A DNA stretch of 64,000 nt from Humulus lupulus (taxonomy: Eukaryota; Streptophyta; Magnoliopsida; Rosales; Cannabaceae), in NCBI RefSeq assembly GCF_963169125.1, contig NC_084793.1:42341578-42405577 (forward strand), in the 5' to 3' direction. The first letter of the stretch is position 1, and every line of letters starts with the position of its first letter. A model generated the notes under the pieces. It searched no databases. It was not told where the DNA came from and saw only the letters and a list, made by a program, of their open reading frames with translations. Positions 9,427-18,445 of the stretch are shown piece after piece. The translations under genes were made by a program, and so were the position numbers.

Positions 9427-11385
9427 CTAATGCCTTAATTCTACTAATCCCATCTCCTTGATATGCTTATCAAATGTAGCTTCTGGTAGTGTCTTTGTAA
9501 ACGGATCCGCAAGATTGTCTTCAGTTGCAATCTTCATAACCTTCACATCTCCCCTGGCCACATATTCTCGAATAATGTGATACTTCCTTTCTATATGCTT
9601 ACTTCTATTGTGACTTCGAGGTTCTTTCGAGTTGGATATTGCTCCTGTATTGTCACAAAACAACACAAGCGGTTTATCCATTTCTGGAATAACTCCAAGA
9701 TCCGAATAGAACTTCTTTAGCCAGACTATTTCCTTAGCTGCTTCTGACGCAGCTATGTACTCAGCCTCCATGGTGGAATTTGAGATTGCAGACTGCTTTA
9801 CGCTTCTCCAAATCACAGCTCCACCCCCAAGAGTAAACACCATTCCAGAAGTAGACTTTCTGTCATCGACATCAGTCAGAAAATCTGAATCGGTGTAGCC
9901 TACAAGGTTCAGAACACCACCCTTGTAGACTAACATATAATCCCTAGTCCGTCTCAAATACTTCAGGATATGCTTTACTGCTATCCAATGTTCCAGTCCT
10001 GGGTTTGACTGATACCTGCTCACTACTCCCACTGCATAGCAGATATCTGGTCTAGTACACAATATGGCATACATCAGACTTCCAACTGCAGATGCGCAAG
10101 GAACTTTTCTCATTGCATCTTCCTCTTCAGGAGTCTGGGGAGACTGCTTCTTTGAAAGATGAATTCCATGGCGGGACGGTAGACGTCCTTTCTTGGAATT
10201 TGTCATTGAGAAACGTTCAAGCACTTTATCAACGTAAGCTGCTTGAGATAGAGCTAAAAGTTTGTTCTTTCTATCCCTGATGATTTGGATACCTAGAACA
10301 TAACTTGCTTCACCCAAATCCTTCATCTGGAATTGAGTGCTCAGCCAATTCTTCACATTTGATAATTTCTTAACATTGTTCCCAATGAGTAAGATATCAT
10401 CTACATAAAGAACCAGGAATACCACTATTTGTTTTGCCTTCAGTTGGTAAACACAGGGCTCATCAATATTTTGTTCAAAGCCATAGGTTTTGATTATTTC
10501 ATCAAACCTAAGATTCCAGGAACGAGAAGCTTGCTTAAGTCCATAGATGGACCTATTTAACTTACAAACTTTTCCTTCTTGTCCAGATACTTTAAATCCT
10601 TCTAGCTGATCCATCTAAATGACCTCGTCAAGCTTTCCATTAAGAAAAGCTGTCTTGATGTCCATTTGCCAAATCTCATAGTCGAGAGCGGCTGCTATGG
10701 ATAGGAGGATGCGAGCATGGCTACCGAACTAAAAGTTTCCTCATAGTCCACGCCTTCTCTTTGGGTATAACCCTTTGCCACTAATCGAGCTTTATAAGTC
10801 TCGATATTTCCATCAACACCTCGTTTCTTCTTGTAGATCCACTTGCACTCAATGGCCCTAAAGTCACTAGGTGCTTCCTCAAGATCCCAGACGGAATTTG
10901 AGTACATGGACTCCATTTCCTGTTTCATGGCTTCGAGCCATAGTTCCTTTTCAGGGCTAGCTATTGCCTGTTTGAAAGACAATGGATCATCATCACTAGT
11001 GTCACCAACAACCATATTGGTTTCACCATCCAAACCATAGCGAACTGGGTTTCTAGAAACCCTCCCACTACGACAAGGCTCCATGACTGTTTGCTCAGGA
11101 ACAGTGGTACTTTCTTCATTTAAATCAACTTGTGTCGGTTGTACAAGAAGAGTGGGAATTTCATCATCAACTCGCGTTGATGACGATGGAACATTGGTTG
11201 GAGTCAATTCTTTAACCATCTCCTCTAAAACTACTTTGCTGCGAGGTTTAAAGTTTTGGACATAGTCATTTTCCAGAAAAGTAGCATTTGTAGAAGTAAA
11301 CACTTTCTTTTCTGAATGACTATAGAAAAGTCCACCCCGAGTACCTTTAGGATAGCCAACAAACATGCAAACTTCAGTTCGAGAC
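9427..11385 (-). pseudogene. pol: Copia pol remnant: integrase end, RT, RNase H
   Basis: From 11385 down, the end of integrase reads SRTEVCMFVGYPKGTRGG and ATFLENDYV. RT starts near 10870 (CKWIYKKKRGVDG, YKARLVAKGYTQREGVDY). RT catalytic motifs YVDDILL and later SLMYA...TRPDICYAVG are present in 10614-9427. RNase H shows YTDSDF, STMEAEYIAASEA, LFCDNTGAI and the RSKHIERKYHIIREYV end. The frame shifts near 10710 and a TAG interrupts at 10616-10614. The last frame of 395 codons is otherwise intact, so decay is moderate. The sequence looks like the Tork/TAR side of copia, but I do not fix the lineage. Confidence 0.92.
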
Positions 11386-12838
11386 CTGCTCGCCGAAACG
11401 GGAGGGGGGGTGGTGAAAGTGGAAAAGTGAGGCCCTAGTAGATCAGAGGGAGGCTCCGGAAGATCGGCAAAATAAGTCCCCGATGGTCCAGGGTCGAGAG
11501 GAGCCTAAGTGAAGGCGTCATAGCCCTCAGGGAAAGGACAAACAAAACACCCCGGAACGGCCTGTTGGTCTTGAAAATGAGGGGCTATGTCCGGATCATA
11601 AGAGGAACATGGAGGGTATCCCCCAGGAGATGGAGGCAGCTGGTGAGGTCCCCCGCGGTCAAGGGGGGCTTCCTCTGGCTCTTCCTTAGCCTCATCGTCA
11701 GCTAGGCAAGGCTCGACCAATACCCCCTTCATCTTCTTGGACCCAGAGATGGTCCACAACAACTTGGGGTCTGAGACAGGGGACAATTTATGGAGGTTCA
11801 GATTCTTCACGGTGAATAAGTACACCACCTTTTTCATATCAAGGTCAGCGTGGAGGAACTTCCTCAGATCTCTCACTTCCGACCAGATGGCTGTGGGTTC
11901 GGTAAGTTGCTCTGCACAATACACGCCATGGTCGATATGAATGTAATCATGAAACAATAAGTTGCAAGAAAGTAAAAGAGAGAAAGTGATGCTTATGGTA
12001 CTTATTGGGAGTGGCCCGGAAGTCCTCGCGGACAGAGAGGGGGCCTTCCACGAAGAAAAAGTCCTGCTTCCAGGACCTCGGGTTGGACACCGAGTCCTCT
12101 ATCAAAGAGGCCTCGTTGTTGGCATTTTGCAAATAGTAAAAGCCCTTTGACTTGGGAGTAGGCATAAGGTTGTAGAGGAAATGCACCTCTGACGTCGTAG
12201 GAGCGCATTCAAATAGTTTCATAAATGCAACGAAAAGGCAGCTAGCCATTGGGTGCCAGCTGAAGCAGTGCCAGGTCGAAGTAGTTGAGGACAGCAACAA
12301 AGAACAGGTGTAGCAGGATGGTACCACCCGCTTTCAGGATGTGCTCGCTAAGGGCCACATGACCGGTCTTGGGACAGTTGGCCCGGCATGTCTCCAAAGG
12401 AGTGTATAGAGCGTACTCCGGGGGAACACGATATTGATGCACAATTTCCCTTAGTTTGTTCTCAGACACATGCAACACCAGTTCGGATGCCAGTAAAGGA
12501 ACATAGTCTGGTTCATGGGAGGCTACCTGTCGTCGTGCCCTCAGCATATCTACAAAACCAAAAGAAAAAGGTAAGAAAGAGACAGAACACTTGACCCTCC
12601 ATTTTTTCTTCTTAGCAAGAGTCTTCCATCAGGGGAGCGAATGTGGAAGTGCTAGGCTAGGAAAAACTGAGACTAAGGGCTGAGGGGAAGCGGAAGCAGC
12701 CCCATGACAATCATCAGGCGAGGATGGGCTGGAGGGCTCAGGCGGAAGGAGTCCCTCCATAAACTCCAACTCCCTCTGCAACTCTAAAAGGGTCACCCTA
12801 AGGCTCGCTACATGGTCACTAAGGTCTGGGGGGTACAA
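11386..12838 (-). pseudogene. Antisense ORF of the Tat element, gypsy-type putative transposase domain
   Basis: Minus-strand coding opposes gag and lies between the deleted pol and the 3' LTR. Segments: 12838-12629 (MYPPDLSDHVASLRVTLLEL, possibly a helical leader), 12547-12242 (YVPLLASELVLHVSENK, RVPPEYALYTPLETC, HVALSEHILKAGG, LALLQLAPNG), 12237-12010 (TSEVHFLYNLMPTPKSKGFY, SWKQDFFFVEGPL) and 11957-11505 (VRDLRKFLHADLDMKKVVYL and an acidic, proline-rich tail). This pattern fits Pfam 'putative gypsy-type transposase' (PF04195) from memory. Antisense ORFs at this spot are known in several Tat elements; their function is unknown. Frame changes near 12240 and 11990 may be introns or decay (a GTACCATAAG donor-like site is near 12000). 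Its 3' end is cut by the copia junction. Confidence 0.75.
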
Positions 12839-13330
12839 AAAAGACGAGCATGCAAATGGGAAAACTCACTGCAAGCTCAGGCCAAGGTACCCCATCCCGA
12901 GTAATGCTAATTTGGACCCAATGAACGTGAGGGAAAAAGAAAAAATACTGCAAGCAGGTGAAATGGAGCGCTGTTGAGGTCAAAAGGAGGTCGAAGGCCA
13001 AAAGCACCAAATGGTCGAAAATACGCGTCTGCAAAAATAGACAAAAAGGATGTGTTAGCCTCCAAATAGACATACCAAAAAAAAAATTAGCTCATATGTA
13101 AAAATAAAATAAAATGATGGAATGAAAAAATTAAATGAAGGAAACTATGGCAAAAATGAGGATGTGGGGGATTGAACCCCTTACCTCTTGAAAGAGGAAA
13201 GATTCTCAAAACCACTAAGCCAATGAAGTAAGGTGAAAATAATAAGCCTTGCATGAGGGCCTATTTATAAGAATCAAGGAGAATAGTCTACAAGAGCACC
13301 TAAAGGTCCTCTCCTAGACTGGGGGGCAAG
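12839..13330. other. Tat segment between antisense ORF and 3' LTR
   Basis: No convincing coding. It holds the tRNA-like element (13152-13232), A-rich runs near 13078, and the polypurine tract CTGGGGGGCAAG (13319-13330) directly against the 3' LTR. The antisense ORF's promoter would lie here; I see no clear TATA box. Confidence 0.6.
13152..13232 (-). ncRNA. tRNA-like sequence with pol III boxes (possible SINE or tRNA relic)
   Basis: On the minus strand, TGGCTTAGTGGT (13222-13211) fits the pol III A box and GGTTCAATCCC (13178-13168) fits the B box. Their spacing of about 32 bases is that of a tRNA gene. GGGG-TTCAATC-CCCC forms a good T arm and a TTTTT terminator follows (13156-13152). A CCTCTTTCAAGAGG hairpin lies between the boxes. 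The sequences that would make the acceptor stem do not pair convincingly, so it is not a normal tRNA. It could be a tRNA-derived insertion or a promoter acquired by the element. Confidence 0.5.
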
Positions 13331-14741
13331 TGTGGATGCTCAATATTCCACGCCCGTAAAAGATCCAAGATGTGCGCTAAGGTCCCATAAAGGTCTAAAT
13401 GCGTGTCTGAGCCGCAGGACGCTCAGGCCACCGTCCTCTTGCAACGGCCTCGCATCACCTCATGGCGCATGGCGTCTCGTGAGGCCCTAGCCGCGCACCA
13501 CCTCTCGGCGCGCCCAGCGCCCAGTGTGGACCGCCTCGCGTGGGCACATCACCATTGCCTCGCTCGGACACGCCTAGGTGGGAGGCCCCGCCTCGCTCGG
13601 CCATGCCCAGGTGCGAGGTCCTGCCTCGCTCTTAGCACGCCCACGTGAGGCCATGTCTGCACGTCACCATCTTGCGTCTCGTCTCGGCCACGCGAGGCCA
13701 TGCGATGCCCTCGCCCATGCCCAGGCGCGAGGCACCGCCTCGGTCACAGCATGCCCACGCGAGGCCATGTCCGCACGTCACCATCTCGCATCTCGTCTCA
13801 GCCACACGAGGCCATGCGAGGCCCTCGCCCATGCCCAGGCGCGAGGCACCGCCTCGCTCACAGCATGCCCACGCAAGGCCGTGCCACAATCTCGGCATCT
13901 TGTGGGGAGCCCGTATAACCCGCGAGGCCATGGCTCGGCCATGCCTAGGCCATGCGCACCATCTCGCGTGCAACATCTTGGCGCGTCCAGCAGCCTCGCG
14001 GGGGGCATCGCTTGAGGGCCTTGCACCCTTCAAGCCGTGCTTCACTAAGAGCGCCTCGTGTGTGGCGTGCCTCCTAGACGCGTCGCCTCATGAGAGGCAT
14101 CTCGTGAGAGCCTCGTCCAAAGGGCTACGCGTATATGGTGACCTCGCCCCAATGGGTCTCGTCCAAAGGCCCCGCGTGCATGATGCCAGTGTTAGAGGTG
14201 GCCCACAAGAGACAAAAAGAATACGAACAAGGTACCTCTAAAGGGGTACGTACATGCCTGCAAGGATCATGGAACAGGCCTGACACCTGTACCCGACAAA
14301 TAGTGGCGGTTGGGAATAGTACGAGGAGTGGCTACACCACCACCACGTCTCTAACACCCGTACAAGGCGAGTGGTGGAGTCATGACCGGGTACAAAAGCT
14401 GAGGTGCTCCCATGAACTCTGGCCGTGTACCAGAGCCGGCACCACTACATTTGATACCACCCTCCTGATAGTGTACTTGTGCACAGATTGGTCCCATGGA
14501 CCACAATGTATCAGGGGCCATTAGAGCCCACTAAAAAATAAACTCCACTTCCATTTGGAGGGGGGTTTTTGGAAAATTTACTGTAGCAAGTGCACCATAG
14601 TGAATGAAAATTAATTTCACCATTGTTCTTTTGCAATTGTTCTTGGAAGTTGATACTTAGATTCCTAAAGCTTTTCTTTTGATAATCTTTACTTTGTAAT
14701 TTTTCTGACTTAACTTAGTTGACGAGTTCTCACCGTCAACA
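13331..14741 (+). repeat. 3' LTR of the Tat element
   Basis: 1411 bp, starting TGTGGATGCTC after the polypurine tract and ending CACCGTCAACA before the target duplication CAAGG. Compared with 353-1775 it lacks about 12 bp in the GC-rich part, gains TTTGG near 14566, and has CTAAAAAATA where the 5' copy has a TATA box. Most other differences are C/T or G/A at CpG sites, as expected for methylated DNA. Confidence 0.93.
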
Positions 14742-15755
14742 CAAGGTAAAAGGGTATTCTCAAAGATAGACCTTTGATCAAGTTATCATCAGCTGAAGGT
14801 CAAGGAGGGAGATATACCAAAGACTGCTTTTTGCACTAGATATGGGCATTATGAGTTCTTAGTCATGTCTTTTGGATTGACTAATGCCCTAACTGCTTTT
14901 ATGGATTTGATGAACAAAGTGTTCAAGGATTATTTGGACCAGTTTGTGATCGTCGTCATCGATGATATTCTAGTTTATTCTCAGTCAGAGTTAGAGCATG
15001 AGAAAAATTTGAGGTTGGTTCTACAGAGACTGAGGGAACATAAATTTTTTGTAAAATTCAAGAAGTGTGAATTTTGGTTATCTCAGGTAACTTTCCTTGG
15101 GCACATTGTCAGTAAGGAGGGGATTAAGGTAGACCCAGCCAAGTTTGAGGCGGTCAAAGATTGTCCAAGGCCAAAGAATGCTTTTGAAGTTAGAAGTTTC
15201 CTTGGATTGGCAAGTTATTACAAATGTTTTGTGGAAGAGTTCTCAAAGATTTCCACTTCATTGACTGAGCTAACATGCAAGAATCAGAAGTTTGTGTGGT
15301 TAGACAGGTGTGAGAATAACTTCCAAGAATTGAAGCAGAGGTTGATTACCGCTCCAGTTCTGAGTCTTCCTACAGATCAGGAGAAATTTGTGATATGCTG
15401 TGATGCCTCACATCAGGGTTTGGGTTGTTTTTTGATGCAGTTAGGGAAGGTGATTGCTTATGCCTCACGTAAGTTGAAGGAGTATGAACAGAGATATCCC
15501 ACTCATGATTTAGGGTTGGTGGCAGTGATCTTTGCATTAAAGGTATGGAGACATTACCTTTATGGGGAGAAGTGTGAGATTTATACTGACCACAAGAGCC
15601 TGAAGTACTTCTTCACACAGAAAGACCTGAACATGAGACAAAGGCATTGGCTGGAGTTACTAAAAGATTATGATTGTGAGATTCTATATCATTTCAGGAA
15701 AGGTCAACATGGTAGCAGATGCTTTAAGCTGGATGGGTCCGGGATAGATTTTTAG
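14742..15755 (+). pseudogene. pol: RT and RNase H of G1
   Basis: This resumes the RT cut at 352. It shows [34 protein letters not shown], the catalytic [13 protein letters not shown] (near 14950), then [14 protein letters not shown] and [17 protein letters not shown]. RNase H follows: [58 protein letters not shown] at 14775-14777 (CGA to TGA type) and a frameshift near 15703 break it. From 14865 to 15755 the frame is open for 296 codons, so the element is only moderately old. The enzyme pair would make cDNA and remove the RNA template. Confidence 0.93.
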
Positions 15756-16333
15756 TGTGAGGATGATATCTAGAGAATTAGCAGAGGATATGACCAGAGC
15801 TGGTATAGAGTTACTGGTGGGCCAGTTGGCCAACATTACGCTACAATCTACACTATTGGGGAGAATCAAGGAATGTCATTTGGGTGATCCACAACTGATC
15901 AAGATTAGGGAGGATGTTTTAGCTGGAGTGTCCAGAGATTATTCAGTGTCAGGCATGAGTTTATTGAGATACAAAGATCGGATATGTGTTTCGTTAGACA
16001 CTGCTTTGAGGGGAGAGATTCTGGATGAATCTCATACTACTCCTTACTCTTTGCATCCAGGCACCACAAAGATGTATCAGGATGTGAGATCGCTGTATTG
16101 GTGGCCTGGGATGAAGATGGATGTGGTAGAGTATGTGGCTAAGTACTTGACATGTCAACAGGTCAAGGGTAAGCATCAGAGGCCGACAAGGTTATTGCAG
16201 ACTCTAGACATTCTAGAGTTGAAATGGGAAGACGTCACGATGGATTTCGTGGTGGGGTTACCTAGGATTATAGGTCAATATGATTCAATATGGGTTATTG
16301 TGGATCGATATACCAAGTCATCTCACTTTTTAC
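15756..16333 (+). pseudogene. pol: Integrase N-terminal half of G1
   Basis: The zinc-finger region reads [18 protein letters not shown], then LYWWPGMKMDVVEYVAKYLT and CQQVK. The first Cys of the usual CX2C pair is replaced by Tyr. The catalytic core starts with DFVVGLPRIIGQYDSIW (first Asp) and VDRYTKSSHF, then is cut by the solo LTR at 16334 with duplication TTTAC. Integrase would join the cDNA to host DNA. Confidence 0.92.
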
Positions 16334-17457
16334 TGTTAGGAAAATATAGATTGCCTCAATGGAAATGGTAAGATAATATAACTCTATTCAATAATATTAC
16401 AAATAAATATTGATTGATTAAATAAAGTTACAACTCTATAACTGAAAATTACAAATAAACAAAGAAAAGGAAGAAGATGAAGAAGAAGAAGAGAATAGTG
16501 AGAATACAACTCTAAGCAAAAGATTACAAGTAAAATAAAGGTGTTTGAAACAAAAGAAAAGAAGATTACAACTCTAAACAAAAGTTACAAGTAAATAGAA
16601 CAAGAGAATAAGAAGAAAGCAATAGAATAAGATGTAGGAATAGAAACAAAAGTAAACTCTCACTAACACAACCTAAGTGAAGAGGGTTGGGGATCACCAA
16701 CTTGAACAAGGTTTAAAACTTTTGTCCAAAAGCTTATTTCTCCCTAACTCAAGCACTAAGGGATCTCTCTCAGATATTGGAAATTCTTTCTGGAATTATC
16801 AAGCTTCAAGGTGTTTCTTGCCAAGTGCTCTAATGGATAGAAATGTTGTGTCTTTCAAGTGAGCTATAGGCTCCTCTTTATAGATTTTAGAGACACCCTT
16901 TGAATTTAAAATTCCACCAACCCCCATGGATGTTACCAATGTTTAATTGGATTAATATGGAATTAAAAATGAGATTAGGGAGTTATTTGGGTTTTTTTAG
17001 CTGTTCAACAAAGATTGAAAAAACTGAAAAAAAATGGTGAGTTTTGGCCTGTGGCCGCGGCCAGAGACATTAGTGGCCACGGCCACTGACCATTTTCATA
17101 ACTTAAAAATGTGCAGTTTTTCCAAACGGTTCCAAACCCTCCCAAATGATTTTGCAACTCCCAAAACACATTATTGTGGTTAAAATCATATCTCTAACAG
17201 CCATTTCACATATGGCTTTATGAAATTCATCTCAATATTGTGTAACACCAAATTTACACAATAAAGGGTAATATTTGGAAGTTACAAATTTGTAACACCA
17301 AATATGTTACATTATTTGGATATATCTCATATATCTAAATATTGTAACTCTCTATTATATGTTACAATATGTGACACTCTTTGTGTCACTTATTTAATCT
17401 AAAACATTATATTATAATATAATATAATATTACATTATATTATAAAATAATATAACA
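16334..17457 (-). mobile_element. Solo LTR (1124 bp) in G1 integrase
   Basis: It begins TGTTAGGAAAAT and ends ATATAACA. TTTAC is duplicated at 16329-16333 and 17458-17462. No coding. A minus-strand TATAAAG (16882-16876) and the very AT-rich right end, which reads TGTTATATTATTTT on the minus strand, suggest minus orientation. The size and TGTTA ends fit a copia-type LTR; this is inference. It contains the GC palindrome pair GGCCGCGGCC and GGCCACGGCC near 17053-17085. Confidence 0.88.
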
Positions 17458-18409
17458 TTTACTAGTGAGGACTACTTTTATAGTTGACCAATACGCAGAT
17501 CTCTATGTGAGAGAGATCGTGCGCCTCCATGGAGCACCTAGGTCGATCGTGTCAGATTGGAACCCCATCTTCACTTCCAAGTTACGGGGAAGCTTGCAGA
17601 AGGCCATGGGAAAACAGTTAAAGTTCAATACTGCATATCATCCTCAGACAGATGGACAATCTGAGAGGACGATTAAGATATTAGAAGACATGTTGCGAGC
17701 ATGTGTGCTAGACTTTGGTGGATCCTGTAGTAAGTATCTACCTTTGATAAAGTTTGCCTACAACAACAGCTATCAATCAACCATTGGGGTAGCACCTTAT
17801 GAGATGCTGTATGGTAGGAAATGCAGATCTCCCATTCATTGAGATGAGACAGGAGAAAGGAGATACTTGGGTTCTGAGGAAGTTCAGAGGACCAATGAGG
17901 TCATTAAGAAGATTAGAGCTCAGATGCTTGCTTATTAAAGTAGATAGAATACTTATGCAGATCCCAAATGCAGGAACGTGGAGTTCCAAGTAGGAGACTA
18001 TATTTTCCTTAGAGTCTCGCCGTGGAAATTGGTGAAAAAATTTGGGAAGAAGGGCAAGCTGAGCCCTAGATTTGTAGGTCAATTTGAGATCTTGGAGATG
18101 ATTGGTAAGGTGGCTTACAGGTTGGCCTTACCACCAGTATTGTCGGTCGTGCATAACATATTTCATGTTTTAGCTCTTTGGAGGTATGTATCAGATGTGA
18201 CTCATGTTTTGAGTTACAATGATTTGGAGCTTGAGGCAGGTCTCTCATATGAGGAACAACCAGTCCAAATACTAGACAAAAAGGACAAGGTCCTGAGGAA
18301 TAAAACTATACCTTTGGTTAAGGTATTATGGAGGAATAGCAAGGTCGAGGAAATGACCTGGGAGCTAGAGTCAGATATGCAGAGTCAGTATCCTGAGCTG
18401 TTCAGATAA
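17458..18409 (+). pseudogene. pol: Integrase C-terminal half with chromodomain (G1)
   Basis: It continues the integrase core: YVREIVRLHGAPRSIVSD (second Asp), FNTAYHPQTDGQSERT (catalytic Glu), then YEMLYGRKCRSPIH and a stop at 17840. Further frames show GDYIFLRVSPWK, GKKGKLSPRFVGQFEILE and VVHNIFHVLALWRYVSD. A C-terminal chromodomain-like segment ends the gene: IPLVKVLWRNSKVEEMTWEL and QSQYPELFR. The chromodomain would direct insertion by binding chromatin and marks the element as a chromovirus. Stops at 17840 and near 17937 show it is inactive. Confidence 0.92.
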
Positions 18410-18430
18410 ATTTTAAGGACAAAATTTCTG

Positions 18431-18445
18431 TAAGGAGGGGATATT
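18431..18445 (+). promoter_or_regulatory. Polypurine tract of G1
   Basis: TAAGGAGGGGATATT directly precedes the 3' LTR start TGTAATGTCC. It is the usual plus-strand DNA primer in chromoviruses, found 20 bp after the pol stop. Confidence 0.85.

Larger units (their letters stand above)
7547..11385 (-). mobile_element. Ty1/copia element, minus strand, 5' part deleted
   Basis: On the minus strand it has the end of integrase, RT and RNase H (11385 to 9427), a polypurine tract (AAGTGGGAGTT, 9413-9403) and a complete 3' LTR (9402-7547, TGTTGGGGTTTT...AATCCAACA). The order INT before RT-RNase H marks copia. Everything 5' of the integrase end (gag, protease, most of integrase, 5' LTR) is absent. At about 11385 the coding runs straight into the Tat antisense ORF region. 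A deletion therefore removed the element's 5' side together with some Tat sequence, and no right target duplication remains to test. Confidence 0.9.
353..14741 (+). mobile_element. Tat-type Ty3/gypsy element, two LTRs, pol-deleted, nested in G1
   Basis: LTRs 353-1775 and 13331-14741 start TGTGGATGCTC and end CAACA or AAACA. The 5-bp duplication CAAGG flanks both sides (348-352 and 14742-14746). A primer site starting TGGCGCC lies at 1779 and a GGGGGGCAAG tract abuts the 3' LTR. The interior holds gag and protease in one frame, a GGACC-rich tandem-repeat zone, and an antisense ORF next to the 3' LTR. That layout is known for the Tat lineage (Tat/Ogre/Retand relatives). RT, RNase H and nearly all of integrase are missing. 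The element was itself invaded by a solo LTR (4951-6931) and a copia element (7547 to about 11385). By eye the first 175 bp of the two LTRs differ at about 10 sites, mostly CpG transitions. Confidence 0.93.

Noticed and set aside
13152..13232. A functional tRNA gene
   Set aside because: Boxes and T arm are good but the acceptor stem does not pair and no clear anticodon arm of normal size is seen.
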